From Plasmodium malariae (Eukaryota > Apicomplexa > Aconoidasida > Haemosporida > Plasmodiidae), in contig NC_041777.1 in the NCBI RefSeq assembly GCF_900090045.1, forward strand, positions 799,501-863,500: DNA of 64,000 bases. The letters run 5' to 3'. This document shows, piece by piece, positions 34,201-44,065 of the stretch. A model generated the notes under the pieces. That model saw only the letters and a program-made list of their open reading frames with translations. It did no database searches and was not told the origin of the DNA. The translations under genes were made by a program, and so were the position numbers. How positions within the stretch are numbered: the stretch's first letter is position 1; every line of letters starts with the position of its first letter.

Positions 34201-37200
34201 CTTTTGGGTAGTCCTCTTGATTCTCTGGAAATATATATGGATTGTTATGAAATAAGTAAGATGCAAGAGGATTATATATATGAAGGAAACATTATATTTT
34301 GCATTATTTTGTCTATATATTTATATATAGTCCAGAATTGGGGGCACTTCTGTAAATTGAACAATAATGAGAATTATCCTTTCAAATTTCCAGAAATAAT
34401 AGATAATGTATTGTTACAAACATATGATAAGTTATTACCAAGTAAATATAGTAACTATACAAATTTTTTTTTCGATACGTCATATAGTGGTTCAACAAAG
34501 GAGAAACTGTACAATAATTATCATCATAATTTTCATTTTTCATTGTATAATACGGAATTAAATAATGATGGAACAGTAAGTGTAAGTAAAAATATTCATT
34601 CCTTTATACATTTATTAAATTATAGTGAAAGAGGAGAAGAAGATTTACCTCTAGGTGAAAATAGTAAAGACTGTTACTACTATTTTTTTAATGTGCTTAT
34701 AAAACCTCATAATATATTATTATATCTAATTAGTTTTATAGAATACAAACTGAACGAAGTCCTATCAACCATACAAGCAGCTGCAATAGCATCGACATTA
34801 GAACCATCATACATGACTGTAACTACGTCCGTTAGTATTACTTCTACCTCTTCATCTGCATATGTACAAGAGCATTTTTGCGATTATTTGCTCTGTTATT
34901 TGAAATATTTATTAATGATAAAGAGAAAAAATCTTATATTTCATATTACTAGCAAATATTCACATGTAATAGAAAGGTTAAATCATCATTTATATATAAA
35001 ATTTTATCTTGAATTATCACTTGTATATAAATATATTGGTGCCTTCAGAAAATTTTCTTTTACCATTTACATTCTATGTCTATGCTTTTTTGTTATTAAG
35101 AAATATTATGTATCTTATTTTCTTCTAAATAATGTTTTACCCTTTTTTAATTTACCACGAATACATCTAAACTTTAATTATAAAAAGGAATCAGAGGACG
35201 GAGAGATAGGAAAAAATCAGAATAATAGAAATACCATGGTCAGTGATATTATAACATCTCCTCCACTGGAAGATAATCTATCCATTTTTTATTCTTACAT
35301 GAACAGTGTATTTGCTACCAGAGAGGACAAAATGAACGTCCCTATCCACTGGTTGAGGAAAGCCGAAGAGGCAAAAGACAAACTTGAAGCAGCTTCTAGA
35401 GATGGACCAAACGGAGTACAAAAAAACAATCGTTCGAATAGTGCACTACGCGGCATATGTGGAAGTAATCGAAGAAGTAACAGCGTGAATGAACCTTTTC
35501 CATTCGGGGGTAACGTGAACAATGATGATAGGATGCACAGCGGTGGGCGCACAGGGGGAATACCAAAGGATAGCACACCTAAAGGGGGGGTATACCCAAA
35601 GGAAATAGACTATGCAGAAGAGAAGTCAAAGTCAAATTTAAGCCGATCTCACTCGAGCAGCATCGTGGAAGGGGAGCAGGGACGAACACGCAGCCCGAGT
35701 ACCATGGAGGTAGACGGGGAAGGCAGAAAAGACAGGAAAGACAAGATAGACAAGATAGACAAGAAAGACAAGAAAGACAAGATAGACAAGAAAGACAAGA
35801 TAGACAAGATAGACAAGATAGACAAGATAGACAAGAATGACAAGATAGACAAGAAAGATAAGAAAGATAAGAAAGACAAGATAGACACACGAATAACACA
35901 ACCCTTACAATGTGGCTATGCTAAGTGCCCCACTGAAGGTCGGGGGAAAGACTTGTACATGTACAGGATGCTAAAGAATTTGTCCAAATGCTCGTACTCG
36001 TATAGTCTGAAGAGGCTGTTAGATTTCTGCTCGCGAGAAATAAACAGTAAAAGCATTCTACATCTGAACAAACATGTGGGTAAACTACAGATTTATAAAA
36101 AAAATAAAAAAAAAAGCAATCCTTCCTTACAGTATGCAATTCTTTGTTTTTTAATTTCAGTGTTGAACGAAATAAATTTTGAAGAAGAATATGTTTTCTC
36201 GAATTTGTTAATGTTATTATTTTTGAATAAATATTTATCAAAAGAAAAGCAGAAAGAAATACTGTACACTATATATGAAACATTAAGTAAAAAAAAAAAG
36301 TATATATCTTTTCCTCCATTTATTACATTAATAATAGATGAGAAAAGAAAAAAAAAAAATCGAAATTATTTGAATAAATTAGATCAAAGAGGAGACAAAC
36401 AGTTCAACGATATGATATGGGATTTCTCTTCCTCTGATTCGTTATCTACACACTCATATGATATTTCATCCTCTGTTTCGTCTACATCATCCGATGTATT
36501 AGTACCCTTGTCACATATGGACTCTCGAAAGAAGTCATTAAATGAAGAACGTATAGCTAAACAGAAGATGTTGTTTAGAAAAAGGAAGGAAGATTTTGAA
36601 AAAGAAAATAAATTGCACTTTTTGTGTGGATTCACAGAAGGAAGGTGTTCCTCATTACCAGTGTTAGTGAACATCGCTTATGCTAACGTGAGTCATAACG
36701 ATGAAAAGGTATTCAAGAAGGTTGAACCAACAAATGGGGGAGAGGAAGGAGTGGGTGTGAGGGAGGAAGAGAACGAGAATGGGATTGATCAGGAAGATAA
36801 GCACGGTGATGGAAATCATCGTAGCAATCATTATGATAATCAGGACGAGCTAACCCCGAACAGGTACAAAGATGTTTTCAAGTATAACCCATTTAACGAA
36901 AAAGAGAAAAATATAAGAATTCAAAATATGTGTGCTGTGAATGAAATAAAGAATGTCGTTGTAACGCTAAAAAACATCTTATCAGTTAATCTAGTTTTAA
37001 ATAATGTAACTATAATATCGTCAGGGGTAGCTATCGAAAATTATCCAACAAGTATAATACTTTTAGCAAAAAAAAAAAATCGTTTAACCAACGTGCAACT
37101 AGCTTTTAAACCAAAAGAAACCGGGATGCTCTTCCTTCTTGGCATTTCATACTGCATCAGCTACTTACATTTTGACCAGTACCTTTTGTACGATACCTCC

Positions 37201-40200
37201 ATTTTGCGTAAATTTTTTATGGATCAAGATTTTTTTCGGCACTACGGAAAAGGGGATTTCCAGGGGGAGATGGAAAAATGCCCTGACCATGTTCAGGACG
37301 GATCAATGGCGGGAGGAGGACTTCCCGAAGTGAGCGAGGTAATAGGGGAGAAGAATGACCCGGAGAAGGGCACCACCAATAACGCTTCTAATTATGCTTA
37401 TAATAATGCTTCTATTTATGCTTCTATTTACGCTTCTAATTACGCATCTAATTACGCATCTAATTACGCATCTAATTACGTATCTAATTACGAATCTAAT
37501 TACGAATCTAATTACGCATCTAATTACGCTTCGAGTATCGCTCCGGGTAGCGGCGCGCGTGAGGCCAAGCAGTACCCTCCCTATTCAAATGGTCAATGTG
37601 AGGGTGAGCAGGGAAAAGGAAATTCAGACCACGGTGCAAGTAAAAGAACGCTGCAGAACAAAATAAAATTGTTGAATTACGTTTTCAAGTTGTCCAACAT
37701 ATGTTCAGTATTTGTTATAGACAATTATTTTGCCCTGAAATCAGAGATAAAACTTTTTAATTTTAGTAAGTACATCGACATTGAGCCTTTGCTTAATGAC
37801 AAATCGTATTTGAAAAAGTTTTGTGTAACTTCTATGGGAGTGAACGAGGCGGAGTGTAGAGCGAAAGGTAGAGATGGGAGCAGTGATAAGTGTATAAGTG
37901 GAAGTAGTGACAACTGCAGAGATGGGGGTAGCATGATAAGCGGAGTGAAGGGCGAACGAGAAGCTTCCCAAAAAGACAGTGAAGAAGAAACATGGATCAA
38001 CAAACAGAGCAATGAGGGGAAAAGGAATCAACATGATAAGAGTGCAGATAATATGTGTGGTAGTGACAGAATCCTAGGAAAAAATCATACGAATTGTGAG
38101 AACCATGTAAGAAATGTATGCAATGTGAACGATGCACGCAATGTGAGTAGCTGTGTTGATAAAGTAAGCTATGAGGGTACTAATGAAGCGGTGAAAGGGG
38201 GGGAACCGAAGTCCCTTTGGATGAGTGAAAGAAAAAGAGATAAAGAGAAGAGCCCCCCTTTAAATTATGCTTTTCAGAAAGGTCGTACTCACTATAAAAG
38301 AGAGTTCTTTATAAATGAAAATGCTCAGGAGTTGTCGGAACCCCTTTCCCCCTCAGCATTGTCATCCAAGTCAACCTTATCCTTATCCATCTCATCGACA
38401 CTAGAATCGCCGATATCGTCAGATGCACCATCAGAAATAGCATCTCTGTTACCAGCTGAGTCTTTTTCTTGTGTAACGGACGAGAGGATGATCCAAGGAG
38501 GATCATTAAAAAATGGACAGTTACAGAAGGAGCCATTCGTGAATGTGGATAAACCGGACGGGTATTACTACGATATGAAGGGGAAGCAAAAGGGTAAAAG
38601 TACAGGTAAAAGTACAGGTAAGAGTACAGGTAAGAGTACAGGTAAGAGTACAGGTAAGAGTGAATATAAAAGTAGGAGTAACTGTAAAAGAAAGAACAAT
38701 GACAAAGGAGGTGGCATAAACAATGGAAGGAGTTGTTCCAGTGTTAAGGAAATTAGGGATGACGTGAATGATAACCACTATTTTTCCAGTGATGTACGAT
38801 ATTCCGAGTTATTAGAAGGAGAAATAAAATTCTTATGTCTAATTTTAGAAAATGTAAGTAATGTAAACATAAATTATGTAAACATTAAAGTGGTGTATAG
38901 GAACAGAGAACTGGGAGATTATTTTATAAAATTTTATTTTGACAAATCGTTTTATATAAAAAATAAATACGAAAATAGCAAGGAACATATCGTAAAGGTA
39001 GCTGAAGGAGATACATTAAAGGTTATGAAGAATTGCTCTCTTTATATTCCTATAAGGTGTATAGGATCAATTTTAATAAATGAGTGTGATGTTAATATTA
39101 TTTATTCGACTTACAAGAATAGTCTTTATTACTCTGTGCAAAAGTTGAATCTAAAAATGAATGTTCGTAGAAATATAATAATTGAGCATATGTATTACTT
39201 TCCATATGTTAGTTTTAATTATAGGGATATACTTAACCAGCTGTTGAACACCAACTATTACAGCTCAGACGCCTTTCGCAGGTTGGCCATGGTTAAGGGG
39301 GTAAGCGATGACATAAGTGGTAGCGGGGGTGCGACTACTTCTGCTGCTGCTGCTGCTGCTGCTACTGCTACTGCTGCTACCGCTGCTACTGCTACCGCTG
39401 CTACTGCTACCGCTGCTACTGCTACCACTGCTACTGCTACCACTGCTACTGCTACCACTGCTACCGCTACTACCGCTACTACTACCGCTGCTACTGCTTC
39501 ATCCCCTTTTGCTAATAACAGTGAACAGGCAATATACGATATAAGCTACCTAAGAGGAAGAAGCCTTGAGTATAAAGATATCAATATAGAGAACTACTTT
39601 GAAACGGATAAGGCACGCAAGGACAGTGCCGCTGGTGCTAGGTGTTACCCTGAGAAGCGTTACACAGATAAGGCAAGATTAAGTTCAGCAAGTAGGAGGA
39701 GAAGCACTCATAGTAATGCAAACAGTGCTAGGTGTGTTACCATGGGGAGTGAACTTGTGGGTATATACAAGCTCCTGAGTAACACTAGCAAATTTGACGT
39801 GTCCGATAACTTCAGAATGATTGAAAAATTGTATGAGTATAATGAAAACCTAAACATATGTACGGATCACAAATACATATTCCTCGAATTGTACATAAAA
39901 AATTATAGTGGTTATGTTAATTATTGTAAAACGAAAAAATTAAAAAGACGACCAATGTGTATTGTTGATAAGGAAAATAATTCAAGTAAGTGGGTTTTAT
40001 GGTTTAAAAGAATAAAAAGAAAAAAAAATATAGTTTTTAAAAATGAAGAAGAAATAATAAAGTACTTCTTACAATATCTTGATATATATGTTTATTTGAC
40101 TTATTCCAGACATAAAAAGGTAGGAATCTTAAGTGTATACAGTTCTTACTTGAATAGTATACATATACACAAAAAAAAAATAAGCGATTTTTTTTTTAAT

Positions 40201-41298
40201 CTTAAAAAGGACAATAAGTCACACGAGAAGGAGGCACACGATACTAATGATGAAGTAGACAAACAACAATATGATGAATATAATGAGGAAAATAAAATTT
40301 CACGTTCTTTGTATGCGAATGATAAAAAGAAATACAAAAGAAATAGATCTCCTCGATTTCGTAATCACTACAAGAGAGAAACATTTTTTTGCTCCAATAC
40401 ATTGAATTTCCCAACAAGTTTTCTAAACAATGAAGATAAAAAGAGGACCTGTGAGCAAAGAACACTAGGAGGGAAGCAGGATGAGGTTCTGGAAAACAAG
40501 AGCAACGCATCGTCCAGGAATTTCACCATAGGACATATTGGGGCATATTTGAAAAGGAGCCACTGGGGGAGTGATGATGAAGAGGAGCAAAATAGCGATG
40601 AAGACGAAGACTACAATGATCATTACGATCGTTGTGATGATCGTTGTGATGATCGTTGTGATGATCGTTGTGATGATCGTTGTGATGATCGTTGTGATGA
40701 TCGAAGTGATGAGTACCAAGGTGATAACCATGATGACCAGCCTGATGGAACGTACAAAGAGTCGCATCCCTTGCAACCAAGTATGAACAAATTATTCCAG
40801 AAAAACATCGTAAATGATATGTTTTACCCATACGTACTACTACGACCGAAGTTCTATAACTGCAAAAAGAGAAATAGTGTTATAATACCCAAGTGCTCAA
40901 AAACGTTGGACTTTTCGAATTTAAAAAAAATTGGAATAAAAAAGAAATACTTTGAATCCAATGTTAATGATTTTTTTTTTGTTAAAATCTCGATAAAGAA
41001 TTTATCTTCTATTGACTTAGGCGAATATACTCTTTTAATCTTCCCTTCTAACTTAAATTGTATAAAAATTATTGGAAAATTAGATAAGCATGGCTTTTTA
41101 GGGGAGCAAACTGTTCCGTTATGTCCTTTGAACAAACACAATAAAGCAAAATATAGAAAAAAAGACTCCTACCTTTTGCACTCCTTTAAGGTCTATTCAA
41201 TGTTTCCAGGAAAGGTATTCTTTTATATATCCATATATTTCCACGCCATCCACACACTGTTATTTCATCATGAGCCAGTACTGGTAACTATAGTTTAG
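31204..41298 (+). CDS. TRAPPC9: Giant TRAPPC9/Trs120-like TRAPP-II subunit
   Basis: TRAPPC9 is the large subunit of the TRAPP-II complex, a Rab exchange factor acting at the Golgi. Chosen start is ATG 31204 (MNHVNLCDYGKAKVYLWK), giving 3364 residues, against about 1150-1300 in most species. Family-like blocks in order: VLVIPSSDKYNDLI near 239; FKIIVFLPSIE near 531; a TPR-like GDIYLLLGSPLDSLEIYMDCYEI near 993, matching the conserved GDLyLLaGrp.dALe.Y; the Ig-like segment NVVVTLKNILSVNLVLNNVTI and YPTSIILLAKKK, then PKETGMLFLLG near 1915-1980; and C-terminal beta segments (VKISIKNLSSIDLGEYTLLIF, FKVYSMFPGKVFFYIS). The rest is at least seven low-complexity inserts: EEWK (33570-33620), MDEMDE (33740-33870), DKIDKKDK (35720-35890), ASNY (37395-37530), KSTG (38595-38660), ATATA (39345-39500) and RCDD (40625-40705). 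No intron is needed. TRAPPC10/11 are less likely alternatives. Confidence 0.72.
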   Translation: MNHVNLCDYGKAKVYLWKTEKTSEKLFHEISNKIRSLYEKINYDDLFHHLYNYIKYINGSNNELFLRYEMPVCGCSINKNIQQEDYYFFNIFKNANYVKRNGNLSIRYIDLTDKNVKVDKVNFFSNVFMSIGVHELHEGDLLPGKAEPLAKRVHRKNKREKELAHRGGGRSGEKEAIKNNENANINSNENDGMNNDEDDVMTNDHSECFAHMSDKIINLLNSYNNIYFSNSCVFIQRVLVIPSSDKYNDLIMSKIMEMNENFLYTNRGGGMNRSSNNTFVNVPRGGSNPVKGIEEAKKVKGYKIEEHATRGYKEVEYTAKGHTAEDHTEDHISNMEDDFPLKGNLSILKKSPYYEAESMSVFRNMDSGCPSKDWNANDMETINEKYDGRRKNRRNLNNSENDKRNKECNKNMESIRSIHSFKLNKKYPSNFLRMFDTNISKNYNFVNANMYGRDMISSDECIFDYSLRRSSVKNSKDEYNNNAYFRNHNRMYMSNLNSADCTSNSDANDKGKKQSIEHFSFICNNFHNFKIIVFLPSIEKHFNIQYNKFFQAIILNVFYIFIFFLYDLLTKESIWKYMNTLIENMNYHQIVRSTKVGSESILEERKKKAHYYNRNNKLEKKTKLGRGNRLGLPYRLGAPVDRHKRTGVNHHFLVDEDEERYSLIEEKTFQLNKSYSNKDITTKLSSNERKNSFDNNIYINIKKYYNDVKTSILNRTSQIASREDGILHEGIYKTSKCSTYEEGNNLRKSSNYRGDQAIADEGRYAGDDDNKRYNCRTGCGGDDEVEGVEWKAEWKEEWKEEWKVEEEEKEKEKEEAKEEATEEEKLEYNKDDEKYNIGVAGSSGGEMDETDETDEMDEMDEMDEMDEMDEMVEMDEMDEMVEMDEMVEMDYDEEESDQEDDADNSSGKKYERGTLVEAEKEEGRRRGSKRSSQSGSKRNNKKNSKVKRRNNERNSEGEEFSRGPLSGEGVDGKTRRRRRVSEVKNYACRTKKKEGDIYLLLGSPLDSLEIYMDCYEISKMQEDYIYEGNIIFCIILSIYLYIVQNWGHFCKLNNNENYPFKFPEIIDNVLLQTYDKLLPSKYSNYTNFFFDTSYSGSTKEKLYNNYHHNFHFSLYNTELNNDGTVSVSKNIHSFIHLLNYSERGEEDLPLGENSKDCYYYFFNVLIKPHNILLYLISFIEYKLNEVLSTIQAAAIASTLEPSYMTVTTSVSITSTSSSAYVQEHFCDYLLCYLKYLLMIKRKNLIFHITSKYSHVIERLNHHLYIKFYLELSLVYKYIGAFRKFSFTIYILCLCFFVIKKYYVSYFLLNNVLPFFNLPRIHLNFNYKKESEDGEIGKNQNNRNTMVSDIITSPPLEDNLSIFYSYMNSVFATREDKMNVPIHWLRKAEEAKDKLEAASRDGPNGVQKNNRSNSALRGICGSNRRSNSVNEPFPFGGNVNNDDRMHSGGRTGGIPKDSTPKGGVYPKEIDYAEEKSKSNLSRSHSSSIVEGEQGRTRSPSTMEVDGEGRKDRKDKIDKIDKKDKKDKIDKKDKIDKIDKIDKIDKNDKIDKKDKKDKKDKIDTRITQPLQCGYAKCPTEGRGKDLYMYRMLKNLSKCSYSYSLKRLLDFCSREINSKSILHLNKHVGKLQIYKKNKKKSNPSLQYAILCFLISVLNEINFEEEYVFSNLLMLLFLNKYLSKEKQKEILYTIYETLSKKKKYISFPPFITLIIDEKRKKKNRNYLNKLDQRGDKQFNDMIWDFSSSDSLSTHSYDISSSVSSTSSDVLVPLSHMDSRKKSLNEERIAKQKMLFRKRKEDFEKENKLHFLCGFTEGRCSSLPVLVNIAYANVSHNDEKVFKKVEPTNGGEEGVGVREEENENGIDQEDKHGDGNHRSNHYDNQDELTPNRYKDVFKYNPFNEKEKNIRIQNMCAVNEIKNVVVTLKNILSVNLVLNNVTIISSGVAIENYPTSIILLAKKKNRLTNVQLAFKPKETGMLFLLGISYCISYLHFDQYLLYDTSILRKFFMDQDFFRHYGKGDFQGEMEKCPDHVQDGSMAGGGLPEVSEVIGEKNDPEKGTTNNASNYAYNNASIYASIYASNYASNYASNYASNYVSNYESNYESNYASNYASSIAPGSGAREAKQYPPYSNGQCEGEQGKGNSDHGASKRTLQNKIKLLNYVFKLSNICSVFVIDNYFALKSEIKLFNFSKYIDIEPLLNDKSYLKKFCVTSMGVNEAECRAKGRDGSSDKCISGSSDNCRDGGSMISGVKGEREASQKDSEEETWINKQSNEGKRNQHDKSADNMCGSDRILGKNHTNCENHVRNVCNVNDARNVSSCVDKVSYEGTNEAVKGGEPKSLWMSERKRDKEKSPPLNYAFQKGRTHYKREFFINENAQELSEPLSPSALSSKSTLSLSISSTLESPISSDAPSEIASLLPAESFSCVTDERMIQGGSLKNGQLQKEPFVNVDKPDGYYYDMKGKQKGKSTGKSTGKSTGKSTGKSTGKSEYKSRSNCKRKNNDKGGGINNGRSCSSVKEIRDDVNDNHYFSSDVRYSELLEGEIKFLCLILENVSNVNINYVNIKVVYRNRELGDYFIKFYFDKSFYIKNKYENSKEHIVKVAEGDTLKVMKNCSLYIPIRCIGSILINECDVNIIYSTYKNSLYYSVQKLNLKMNVRRNIIIEHMYYFPYVSFNYRDILNQLLNTNYYSSDAFRRLAMVKGVSDDISGSGGATTSAAAAAAATATAATAATATAATATAATATTATATTATATTATATTATTTAATASSPFANNSEQAIYDISYLRGRSLEYKDINIENYFETDKARKDSAAGARCYPEKRYTDKARLSSASRRRSTHSNANSARCVTMGSELVGIYKLLSNTSKFDVSDNFRMIEKLYEYNENLNICTDHKYIFLELYIKNYSGYVNYCKTKKLKRRPMCIVDKENNSSKWVLWFKRIKRKKNIVFKNEEEIIKYFLQYLDIYVYLTYSRHKKVGILSVYSSYLNSIHIHKKKISDFFFNLKKDNKSHEKEAHDTNDEVDKQQYDEYNEENKISRSLYANDKKKYKRNRSPRFRNHYKRETFFCSNTLNFPTSFLNNEDKKRTCEQRTLGGKQDEVLENKSNASSRNFTIGHIGAYLKRSHWGSDDEEEQNSDEDEDYNDHYDRCDDRCDDRCDDRCDDRCDDRCDDRSDEYQGDNHDDQPDGTYKESHPLQPSMNKLFQKNIVNDMFYPYVLLRPKFYNCKKRNSVIIPKCSKTLDFSNLKKIGIKKKYFESNVNDFFFVKISIKNLSSIDLGEYTLLIFPSNLNCIKIIGKLDKHGFLGEQTVPLCPLNKHNKAKYRKKDSYLLHSFKVYSMFPGKVFFYISIYFHAIHTLLFHHEPVLVTIV
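35720..35890 (+). repeat. Asp-Lys/Ile-Asp-Lys coding repeat
   Basis: About 18 nine-base units, GACAAGATA or GACAAGAAA, encode DKI and DKK. Silent positions are nearly invariant. It is one of the longest inserts in the TRAPPC9-like protein. Confidence 0.9.
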
Positions 41299-42562
41299 CA
41301 TTGGAAGCAGCTTATCATTGTAACAGTAATGGAGAGGAGGGTGTGTGTGTGTGTGTGTGGAGAGAAGCCAAGATCCAGCGAGTAGTACGTTCACGGGGCG
41401 TATGTAATCGATTATCTTAGTATCAACCAATACTCTTGCGGTTTGCAGGCCATTTTTTGTTCCACGTATGCGAACTTTTTTTTTTTTTTTTTTTTTTTTT
41501 TTGCTTTACTTATGTAACTTCAATTTTCCCTTTATTTTTTGCGCCTCTTTTTGCTTAACATCATTTGAGTTTATCATGCATTAAAACCCCACCTGTTACG
41601 AAGTGTAAATGGGTTTGTTATGACCCATATGAAGCGTTCACATTTGCATGGACATTGGCACGGACTTTTACTTTTTGTTCCAATACCATTTGTTAGCACT
41701 TTGTTCCTTGTTAATACTCCTTAACTCGTTTTTAAAATTTGCCAATTCTGTCAAACCTTTTTTGTGCTTTTTTGTTTTTTCATTTTTTTTAAACTCTTTC
41801 ATTTTAAGCCTGTGCCAAAATGGCTCAACGTGAACATGGATGAAAAAAAAAAAAAAAAAAAAAAAATATTAAAATAAGTAAGAGTAATAAAATAAACAAA
41901 ATAGTAATAAAATAGAAATGATAAATAATTGTAAAAAAAGAATGCAAAAACTAAAAATAAGAATGATAGATAAATATAAAGCACCGCTTTAAACGTTTAC
42001 TTAAAGTGAAAATCAGAATATTTTTCATGCTTTTTGAAAAAACGACAATCGCCAGCACGTGTTTTAAGTGAAAATTGATCTTATGGGGATGTACATATAA
42101 TACATAAAAGTATTCTGTATATGTATAAATTGAAAAAAAGGAAAAAAATAAAAAATAAAAATACGGCAAATACTGTAAATACGGTAAAAATAGCAGAACA
42201 TTTGACACTTGACTGAGCGAAGTTGATAAAGCATCATTTGGAAAAAATCAACGTACAAATAAATTAAATAAAGAAGGCGGAGGAGGGAACAAGAGAAGAC
42301 ACAATTGGGCACAAACCGCTTTCGTATGCAATAAAATAAAAATAGAATAAAAATAAAATAAAAATAGAATAAAAATAAAATAAAAATAGAATAAAAATAG
42401 AATAAAAATAAAATAAAATAAAATAAAAATAAAATAAAATAAAAATAGAATAAAAATAAAATAAAAATAGAATAAAAATAGAATAAAAATAAAATAAAAA
42501 TAAAAATAAAAATAAAATTAAATTAAAAATAAAATAAAAATAAAGTAAAAAACAAAGTAAAT
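41299..42562. other. Spacer between TRAPPC9-like gene and CSL4
   Basis: Contains (GT)n near 41340-41360, a T-run at 41479-41503, an A-run at 41842-41866 and a long AAAATARAAT repeat (42330-42545) that ends just before the CSL4 start. Nothing coding is supported. Confidence 0.7.
42330..42545. repeat. A-rich AAAATAGAATAA repeat in CSL4 5' flank
   Basis: Tandem AAAATAAAAT and AAAATAGAAT words over about 215 bases, probably within the CSL4 5' UTR or promoter. The minus-strand Phe/Tyr/Leu frame over it is a shadow. Confidence 0.88.
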
Positions 42563-42583
42563 ATGCCATGGATGACACCATAG
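42563..42583 (+). promoter_or_regulatory. Overlapping upstream frame at the CSL4 start
   Basis: ATG at 42563 opens M-P-W-M-T-P then TAG at 42581-42583. It begins 5 bases before the CSL4 ATG and ends inside CSL4, so a scanning ribosome would meet it first. Regulatory effect is inferred. Confidence 0.45.
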
Positions 42584-43693
42584 TATTACCAGGTGAAGTA
42601 ATAGGCAGCTCTTTGGACTATATATGTGGTGAGAACACCTATGTGTTGAATAATGAAATAAGGTCAGCTATATTGGGTAAAAAAAGTATTACTACTCTTG
42701 CTGCTACTACTACTACTACTGCTACTACTGCTACTACTGCTACTACTGCTACTACTGCTACTACTGCTGCTACTACTACTGCTGCTACTACTACTGCTGC
42801 TACTACTACTGCTGCTACTACTACTGCTGCTACTACTACTGCTACTACTACTGCTGCTACTACTACTGCTGCTACTACTACTACTGCTACTACTGCTACT
42901 GCTACTACTGCTACTACTACTACTGATGATAATAATGGTGAACATAAAAAGGTAATTAGTGTCGACAATGTAAAACATTTTGTCGCTCTTCCAAAAGTAG
43001 GGGATGTTGTAATATGTAAAATTTATAGAGTAACGTTTAATATAATATATTGTCATATTATACTGTCAAATAATAAACCTTTGAAAAATTCATTTAAAGG
43101 GTATATAAACAAAAGTGATATACATATATATGAAGGAGAGCTTGGTGATAACTTTGACTGCTTTAAACAAGGGGATATTATAAAAGCTAAGGTTTTGTCA
43201 ATCGGTCAGCATTCTTCCTATAAATTATGTACAGTTGGATCAGATTTGGGTGTTATAATAGCTTTAAGTGACAAAGGTTAGTAGAGAGGAAAAACTTGTA
43301 CAAATAATATTTAGTGTTTATGTATACACAAAAATTTGTAAATACATATGCAACACGTAGAATAATTTACATACATTATTTTTATCCTTTGAACGTAACC
43401 CTTCTCCACACATTTGTTATTATATTGTGCGTATTTTAATGTATGTATGAACGAAAGTTCTATGTTAAGATTGGTGGTTACGTTGAAATGGCGTTCCATT
43501 TTTATGTATATTTTTATGCACATCTTTGTGCCCCCTCTTATACCCATTTTTATGCACATTTTTTTTTTCCCCCATTTTTATGAACAATGCAGGTGATATA
43601 TTAAAACCCGTGGCATGGAACTTGATGATCAATGTGAATGACATGAGTTTTGAACAAAGGAAAGTGTCGAACGATTTTTCTGTTCCCATATAA
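42568..43693 (+). CDS. CSL4: RNA exosome cap subunit CSL4
   Basis: CSL4 (EXOSC1) is an S1-domain cap protein of the RNA exosome. Exon 1 is 42568-43276, exon 2 43593-43693, joined in phase 1 (GDILKP); total 269 residues. Visible order: an N-terminal block (VLPGEVIGSS, GENTYVLNNEIRSAILG), a Thr/Ala run at about residues 42-120, an S1-like domain (PKVGDVVICKIYRV, FKGYINKSDI, FKQGDIIKAKVLSIGQ, CTVGSDLGVIIALSDKG), and a C-terminal zinc-ribbon-like remnant (AWNLMINVNDMSFEQRKV) in place of the usual CP..C. Without the Thr/Ala run the length would be normal. An ATG five bases upstream in another frame opens a six-codon upstream frame that overlaps the start. Confidence 0.85.
42690..42930 (+). repeat. 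Thr/Ala (ACT/GCT) coding microsatellite in CSL4
   Basis: About 78 consecutive ACT or GCT triplets, mostly ACT with GCT every two to four units, encode a pure Thr/Ala linker between the N-terminal domain and the S1 domain. The other frames give poly-Leu and, on the minus strand, poly-Ser and poly-Val/Ala shadows. Confidence 0.93.
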
Positions 43694-44065
43694 TATGAAT
43701 TAAAATTTATCCTATTAATTCTTGTATATATGTATATTATAGAAAAGCATTTGTCTGATAAATGGTATACAAACACGTGTGCATTATTTTTTTTGTTTGT
43801 TCCTTTTGTTTGATGTGTACTTTTTTTTTTTTTTTTTTTTTTTACCTTTTTTATTCCACGTTATGCTTGTCTTAAATGCATGGGGTAGTTACATAGAGAG
43901 AAGGGGGGGGAAGCAGGAAAACAGTTAAGCGGAACATAAAAAAAGAAGAAGCAAATATATGTAAAAAAAAAAAAAAGTTTCAAACAAAAATAAAAATAAA
44001 AAAGTACCACATTAAACTACGAAAAAAGAAAAGAAAAATGAAAAAAAAATTGTGCAAATCTAGTT
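43694..44065. other. CSL4 / ESF2 convergent spacer
   Basis: Convergent 3' ends. It contains T25 at 43820-43843 and several A-runs (43961-43977). Likely both 3' UTRs; nothing else seen. Confidence 0.75.

Noticed and set aside
42639..43056. Poly-Ser and poly-Val/Ala minus-strand frames over CSL4
   Set aside because: Antisense shadows of the ACT/GCT run.
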